NCBI GenBank assembly: GCA_039105265.1
Contig: JAPFFF010000222.1
Location: forward strand, 1-30,413
Reading direction: 5' to 3'
DNA: 30,413 nucleotides
DNA from: Tritrichomonas musculus
Lineage: Eukaryota > Parabasalia > Tritrichomonadida > Tritrichomonadidae
The notes beneath the pieces are model-generated. The model was not told where the DNA came from and did not search any database. It worked only from the letters and a program-made list of their open reading frames with translations. Position numbers and translations under genes: made by a program. Positions within the stretch are counted from its first letter, which is position 1, and each line of letters begins with the position of its first letter. Positions 23,946 to 30,413 of the stretch are shown here, piece after piece.

Positions 23946-25740
23946 GTGGTTCTTGTTTTATCTGATAATTCAACTGCAGTTCTCGTTGAATCTGATGCTT
24001 CAACTGCAGTTCTTGTTGCATCTGATTGTTCAACTGCAGTTCTCGTTGAATCTTATGGTTCAACTTCAGTTTTCGTTGAATCTGATGATTCAACTGCAGT
24101 TCTTGTTGCATCTTATTATTACACTGCAGTTATCGTTGAATCTGATGGTTCAACTGCAGTTCTCGTTGAATCTTATGGTTCAACTGCAGTTCTTGTTGCA
24201 TCTGATTGTTCAACTGCAGTTCTCGTTGAATCTTATGGTTCAACTTCAGTTCTCGTTGAATCTGATGGTTCAATTGCAGTTCTTGTTTCATCTTATTATT
24301 AAACTGCAGTTCTCGTTGAATCTGATGATTCAACTGCAGTTCTTGTTTCATCTTATTATTAAACTGCAGTTCTCGTTGAATCTGATGATTCAACTGCAGT
24401 TCTTGTTGCATCTTATTATTAAACTGCAGTTCTCGTTGCATCGGATGATTCAACTGCAGTTCTCGTTGCATTCTATTATTAAACTGCAGTTCTCGTTGAA
24501 TCTGATGATTCAACTGCAGTTCTCGTTGCATCCTATTATTAAACTGCAGTTCTCGTTGAATCTGATGATTCAACTGCAGTTCTTGTTGCATCTTAATATT
24601 AAACGGCAGTTCTCGTTGCATCTGATGATTCAACTGCAGTTCTCGTTGCATCTATTATTAAACTGCAGTTCTCGTTGAATCTGATGATTCAACTGCAGTT
24701 CTCGTTGCATCCTATTATTAAACTGCAGTTCTCGTTGAATCTGATGATTCAACTGCAGTTCTTGTTGCATCTTAATATTAAACGGCAGTTCTCGTTGCAT
24801 CTGATGATTCAACTGCAGTTCTCGTTGAATCTGATGATTCAACTGCAGTTCTCGTTGAATCTGATGATTCAACTGCAGTTCTCGTTGAATCTGATGATTC
24901 AACTGCAGTTCTCGTTGCATCTGATGATTCAACTGCAGTTCTCGTTGAATCTGATGATTCAACTGCAGTTGTCGTTGCATCTGATGATTCAACTGCAGTT
25001 GTCGTTGCATCTGATGATTCAACTGCAGTTGTCGTTGCATCTGATGATTCAACGGCAGTTCTTGTTTCATCTTATTATTAAACTGCAGTTCTCGTTGAAT
25101 CTTATTATTAAACTGCAGTTCTCGTTGAATCTTATTATTAAACTGCAGTTCTCGTTGCATCTGATGATTCAACTGCAGTTGTCGTTGCATCAGATGATTC
25201 AACTGCAGTTCTCGTTGCATCTGATGATTCAACTGCAGTTCTCGTTGAATCTGATGATTCAACTGCAGTTCTCGTTGAATCTGATGATTCAACTGCAGTT
25301 CTGGTTGAATCTTATTATTAAACTGCAGTTCTCGTTGAATCTTATTATTAAACTGCAGTTCTCGTTGAATCTGATGATTCAACTGCAGTTCTCGTTGCAT
25401 CTGATGATTCAACTGCAGTTCTCGTTGAATCTGATGATTCAACTGCAGTTCTTGTTGCATCTTAATATTAAACGGCAGTTCTCGTTGCATCTGATGATTC
25501 AACTGCAGTTCTCGTTGAATCTGATGATTCAACTGCAGTTCTCGTTGAATCTGATGATTCAACTGCAGTTCTCGTTGAATCTGATGATTCAACTGCAGTT
25601 CTCGTTTCATCTGATGATTCAACTGCAGTTCTCGTTGAATCTGATGATTCAACTGCAGTTCTCGTTGAATCTGATGATTCAACTGCAGTTCTCGTTGAAT
25701 CTGATGATTCAACTGCAGTTCTTGTTTCATCTGATGATTC

Positions 25741-28350
25741 AACTGCAGTTCTCGTTGCATCTGATGATTCAACTGCAGTTGTCGTTGAATCTGATGATTC
25801 AACTGCAGTTCTCGTTGAATCTGATGGTTCAATTGCAGTTCTTGTTTCATCTTATTATTAAACTGCAGTTCTCGTTGAATCTTATTATTAAACTGCAGTT
25901 CTCGTTGAATCTGATGATTCAACTGCAGTTCTCGTTGAATCTTATGGTTCAACTGCAGTTATCGTTGAATCTGATGGTTCAACTGCAGTTCTCGTTGAAT
26001 CTTATGGTTCAACTGCAGTTATCGTTGAATCTGATGGTTCAACTGCAGTTCTCGTTGCATCTTATGGTTCAACTGCAGTTCTCGTTGAATCTTATGGTTC
26101 AACTGCAGTTCTCGTTGAATCTTAATATTAAACTGCAGTTATCGTTGAATCTGATGGTTCAACTGCAGTTCTTGTTGCATCTGATGATTCAACTGCAGTT
26201 CTCGTTGAATCTGATGATTCAACTGCAGTTCTTGTTGCATCTTATTATTAAACGGTAGTTCTCGTTGCATCTGATGATTCAACTGCAGTTCTCGTTGCAT
26301 CTGATGATTCAACTGCAGTTCTTGTTGAATCTGATGATTCAACTGCAGTTCTCGTTGAATCTGATGATTCAACTGCAGTTCTCGTTGAATCTGATGATTC
26401 AACTGCAGTTCTCGTTGAATCTGATGATTCAACTGCAGTTGTCGTTGCATCTGATGATTCAACTGCAGTTGTCGTTGCATCTGATGATTCAACTGCAGTT
26501 GTCGTTGCATCTGATGATTCAACGGCAGTTCTTGTTTCATCTTATTATTAAACTGCAGTTCTCGTTGAATCTTATTATTAAACTGCAGTTCTCGTTGAAT
26601 CTTATTATTAAACTGCAGTTCTCGTTGCATCTGATGATTCAACTGCAGTTGTCGTTGCATCAGATGATTCAACTGCAGTTCTCGTTGAATCTGATGATTC
26701 AACTGCAGTTCTGGTTGAATCTGATGATTCAACTGCAGTTCTCGTTGAATCTTAATATTAAACTGCAGTTATCGTTGAATCTGATGGTTCAACTGCAGTT
26801 CTTGTTGCATCTGATGATTCAACTGCAGTTCTTGTTGCATCTTAATATTAAACGGAAGTTCTCGTTGCATCTGATGATTCAACTGCAGTTCTTGTTGCAT
26901 CTTAATATTAAACGGCAGTTCTCGTTGCATCTGATGATTCAACTGCAGTTCTCGTTGAATCTGATGATTCAACTGCAGTTCTCGTTGAATCTGATGATTC
27001 AACTGCAGTTCTCGTTGAATCTGATGATTCAACTGCAGTTCTCGTTTCATCTGATGATTCAACTGCAGTTCTCGTTGAATCTGATGATTCAACTGCAGTT
27101 CTCGTTGAATCTGATGATTCAACTGCAGTTCTCGTTGAATCTGATGATTCAACTACAGTTCTTGTTTCATCTGATGATTCAACTGCAGTTCTCGTTGCAT
27201 CTGATGATTCAACTGCAGTTGTCGTTGAATCTGATGATTCAACTGCAGTTCTCGTTGAATCTGATGGTTCAATTGCAGTTCTTGTTTCATCTTATTATTA
27301 AACTGCAGTTCTCGTTGAATCTTATTATTAAACTGCAGTTCTCGTTGAATCTGATGATTCAACTGCAGTTCTCGTTGAATCTTATGGTTCAACTGCAGTT
27401 ATCGTTGAATCTGATGGTTCAACTGCAGTTCTCGTTGAATCTTATGGTTCAACTGCAGTTATCGTTGAATCTGATGGTTCAACTGCAGTTCTCGTTGCAT
27501 CTTATGGTTCAACTGCAGTTCTCGTTGAATCTTATGGTTCAACTGCAGTTCTCGTTGAATCTTAATATTAAACTGCAGTTATCGTTGAATCTGATGGTTC
27601 AACTGCAGTTCTTGTTGCATCTGATGATTCAACTGCAGTTCTCGTTGAATCTGATGATTCAACTGCAGTTCTTGTTGCATCTTATTATTAAACGGTAGTT
27701 CTCGTTGCATCTGATGATTCAACTGCAGTTCTCGTTGCATCTGATGATTCAACTGCAGTTCTTGTTTCATCTGATGATTCAACTGCAGTTCTCGTTGCAT
27801 CTGATGATTCAACTGCAGTTGTCGTTGAATCTGATGATTCAACTGCAGTTCTCGTTGAATCTGATGGTTCAATTGCAGTTCTTGTTTCATCTTATTATTA
27901 AACTGCAGTTCTCGTTGAATCTTATTATTAAACTGCAGTTCTCGTTGAATCTGATGATTCAACTGCAGTTCTCGTTGAATCTTATGGTTCAACTGCAGTT
28001 ATCGTTGAATCTGATGGTTCAACTGCAGTTCTCGTTGAATCTTATGGTTCAACTGCAGTTATCGTTGAATCTGATGGTTCAACTGCAGTTCTCGTTGCAT
28101 CTTATGGTTCAACTGCAGTTCTCGTTGAATCTTATGGTTCAACTGCAGTTCTCGTTGAATCTTAATATTAAACTGCAGTTATCGTTGAATCTGATGGTTC
28201 AACTGCAGTTCTTGTTGCATCTGATGATTCAACTGCAGTTCTCGTTGAATCTGATGATTCAACTGCAGTTCTTGTTGCATCTTATTATTAAACGGTAGTT
28301 CTCGTTGCATCTGATGATTCAACTGCAGTTCTCGTTGCATCTGATGATTC
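25741..28350 (-). repeat. Higher-order repeat in the right arm (copies at 25741, 27181 and 27781)
   Basis: A block that includes TTATGGTTCAACTGCAGTTA markers recurs at 25741, 27181 and 27781 (offsets 1,440 and 600 bp). Segments 27151-27750 and 27751-28350 are adjacent 600-bp tandem copies, with one difference noted (CTACAG at 27151 for CTGCAG at 27751). A further partial copy follows at about 30181-30390, matching 27691-27900. Segment 26251 to about 26880 also matches 28291 to about 28920 (offset 2,040 bp). Duplications of whole unit blocks have therefore occurred in this arm too. Confidence 0.88.
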
Positions 28351-28980
28351 AACTGCAGTTCTTGTTGAATCTGATGATTCAACTGCAGTTCTCGTTGAAT
28401 CTGATGATTCAACTGCAGTTCTCGTTGAATCTGATGATTCAACTGCAGTTCTCGTTGAATCTGATGATTCAACTGCAGTTGTCGTTGCATCTGATGATTC
28501 AACTGCAGTTGTCGTTGCATCTGATGATTCAACTGCAGTTGTCGTTGCATCTGATGATTCAACGGCAGTTCTTGTTTCATCTTATTATTAAACTGCAGTT
28601 CTCGTTGAATCTTATTATTAAACTGCAGTTCTCGTTGAATCTTATTATTAAACTGCAGTTCTCGTTGCATCTGATGATTCAACTGCAGTTGTCGTTGCAT
28701 CAGATGATTCAACTGCAGTTCTCGTTGAATCTGATGATTCAACTGCAGTTCTGGTTGAATCTGATGATTCAACTGCAGTTCTCGTTGAATCTTAATATTA
28801 AACTGCAGTTATCGTTGAATCTGATGGTTCAACTGCAGTTCTTGTTGCATCTGATGATTCAACTGCAGTTCTTGTTGCATCTTAATATTAAACGGAAGTT
28901 CTCGTTGCATCTGATGATTCAACTGCAGTTCTCGTTGCATCTGATGATTCAACTGCAGTTCTTGTTGCATCTTATTATTA

Positions 28981-29640
28981 AACGGTAGTTCTCGTTGCAT
29001 CTGATGATTCAACTGCAGTTCTTGTTGAATCTGATGATTCAACTGCAGTTCTCGTTGCATCTGATGATTCAACTGCAGTTCTCGTTGAATCTGATGATTC
29101 AACTGCAGTTCTCGTTGAATCTGATGATTCAACTGCAGTTCTGGTTGAATCTTATTATTAAACTGCAGTTCTCGTTGAATCTTATTATTAAACTGCAGTT
29201 CTCGTTGAATCTGATGATTCAACTGCAGTTCTCGTTGCATCTGATGATTCAACTGCAGTTCTCGTTGAATCTGATGATTCAACTGCAGTTCTTGTTGCAT
29301 CTTAATATTAAACGGTAGTTCTCGTTGCATCTGATGATTCAACTGCAGTTCTTGTTGAATCTGATGATTCAACTGCAGTTCTCGTTGCATCTGATGATTC
29401 AACTGCAGTTCTCGTTGAATCTGATGATTCAACTGCAGTTCTCGTTGAATCTGATGATTCAACTGCAGTTCTGGTTGAATCTTATTATTAAACTGCAGTT
29501 CTCGTTGAATCTTATTATTAAACTGCAGTTCTCGTTGAATCTGATGATTCAACTGCAGTTCTCGTTGCATCTGATGATTCAACTGCAGTTCTCGTTGAAT
29601 CTGATGATTCAACTGCAGTTCTTGTTGCATCTTAATATTA
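28981..29640 (-). repeat. Recent 11-unit tandem duplication (330 bp)
   Basis: Segments 28981-29310 and 29311-29640 are back-to-back copies. Each begins with AACGGTAGTT and contains the same ordered set of variants, including CTGGTTGAATCTTATTATTA. The second copy ends in AACGGC instead of AACGGT. This is a simple tandem duplication of eleven units. Confidence 0.88.
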
Positions 29641-30413
29641 AACGGCAGTTCTCGTTGCATCTGATGATTCAACTGCAGTTCTCGTTGAATCTGATGATTC
29701 AACTGCAGTTCTCGTTGAATCTGATGATTCAACTGCAGTTCTCGTTGAATCTGATGATTCAACTGCAGTTCTCGTTTCATCTGATGATTCAACTGCAGTT
29801 CTCGTTGAATCTGATGATTCAACTGCAGTTCTCGTTGAATCTGATGATTCAACTGCAGTTCTCGTTGAATCTGATGATTCAACTGCAGTTCTCGTTGAAT
29901 CTGATGATTCAACTGCAGTTCTCGTTGAATCTTATGGTTCAACTGCAGTTATCGTTGAATCTGATGGTTCAACTGCAGTTCTCGTTGCATCTTATGGTTC
30001 AACTGCAGTTCTCGTTGAATCTTATGGTTCAACTGCAGTTCTCGTTGAATCTTAATATTAAACTGCAGTTATCGTTGAATCTGATGGTTCAACTGCAGTT
30101 CTTGTTGCATCTGATGATTCAACTGCAGTTCTCGTTGAATCTGATGATTCAACTGCAGTTCTTGTTGCATCTTATTATTAAACGGTAGTTCTCGTTGCAT
30201 CTGATGATTCAACTGCAGTTCTCGTTGCATCTGATGATTCAACTGCAGTTCTTGTTTCATCTGATGATTCAACTGCAGTTCTCGTTGCATCTGATGATTC
30301 AACTGCAGTTGTCGTTGAATCTGATGATTCAACTGCAGTTCTCGTTGAATCTGATGGTTCAATTGCAGTTCTTGTTTCATCTTATTATTAAACTGCAGTT
30401 CTCGTTGAATCTT

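Larger units (their letters stand above)
1..30413 (-). mobile_element. Candidate giant foldback-like MULE (transposase between inverted tandem-repeat arms)
   Basis: Seen: one MULE-type transposase gene on the minus strand is flanked on both sides by arrays of the same 30-bp repeat, plus-oriented on the left (about 21.4 kb) and reverse-complemented on the right (at least 6.5 kb). The arms share rare unit variants, for example the one carrying TTTAATATTAAG, found on the left at 4741 and 12151 and as its exact reverse complement on the right near 24570, 24750 and 25450. Known: MULEs often have long terminal inverted repeats, and foldback elements have arms made of short tandem repeats. Inferred: the arms are the expanded terminal or subterminal repeats of this transposon. 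Neither outer end nor a target-site duplication lies in the window, so the true limits are unknown. The alternative is a gene-bearing spacer between two independently inverted satellite arrays. Confidence 0.42.
23946..30413 (-). repeat. 30-bp satellite array, right arm, inverted orientation
   Basis: About 216 units of the same repeat run reverse-complemented relative to the left arm; on the plus strand they read GTTGAATCTGATGATTCAAC with CTGCAG between units. The first 500 bp or so (to about 24,430) carry many private variants, such as GATTGTTC, GATGCTTC and TTATTATTACACTGCAG. Farther out the units are more uniform. One single-base loss near 24651 (CATCTATTATT for CATCCTATTATT) shifts the phase once. 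The array continues past the window end. No unique gene was seen. Confidence 0.97.

Noticed and set aside
23946-24302. Short plus-strand frame of 118 codons rich in STAVLVES at the start of the right array
   Set aside because: It lies wholly in degenerate repeat units, has no support beyond the repeat period, and stops at the first TTATTATTAAAC unit.

Overview
The window is almost entirely one 30-bp tandem repeat family, interrupted by a single convincing gene. The gene (21571-23586, minus strand, 671 codons, no introns needed, standard code) encodes a Mutator-like (MULE) transposase. The catalytic D, D and E signatures, a CxxH motif after the second D, and a SWIM-type zinc finger appear in the order expected of the family. 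Gene flanks are very AT-rich and the gene reads straight through without splicing. This suggests a small, AT-rich unicellular eukaryote; trichomonads and Entamoeba are examples of MULE-bearing protists of this kind. The species cannot be fixed from the sequence, and that identification is a low-confidence inference.

Layout. (1) 1 to about 21,470: a plus-orientation array of about 715 repeat units. The main block is 1-17,610. A diverged subfamily with mixed 30- and 31-bp units occupies about 17,611-19,395. The main subfamily then returns to about 21,380 and decays into degenerate units beside the gene. (2) About 21,478-21,570: AT-rich 3' flank of the gene. (3) 21,571-23,586: the transposase gene. 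(4) 23,587-about 23,888: AT-rich 5' flank with no recognisable gene. (5) About 23,890-30,413: the same repeat family in the opposite orientation, about 216 units, running off the window. The left array also runs off the window.

The two arrays are inverted relative to each other and share the same specific variant units and even strings of units. The whole therefore looks like a giant inverted repeat with a transposase in the central loop, as in foldback-type elements whose terminal inverted repeats are tandem arrays. If so, the transposase and arms form one very large (over 30 kb) MULE-related element, or a satellite grown from such an element's arms. The unit itself is nearly all dyad symmetry: a 20-base hairpin (GTTGAATCATCAGATTCAAC) and a 10-base palindrome (AACTGCAGTT) sharing three bases. 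Larger blocks of many units are duplicated within each arm, some about 1 kb long with no difference seen, so expansion or homogenisation is recent.

The long reading frames in the arrays, on both strands, are a consequence of a 30-base unit being a multiple of three. I do not annotate them as genes. All comparisons were made by eye.
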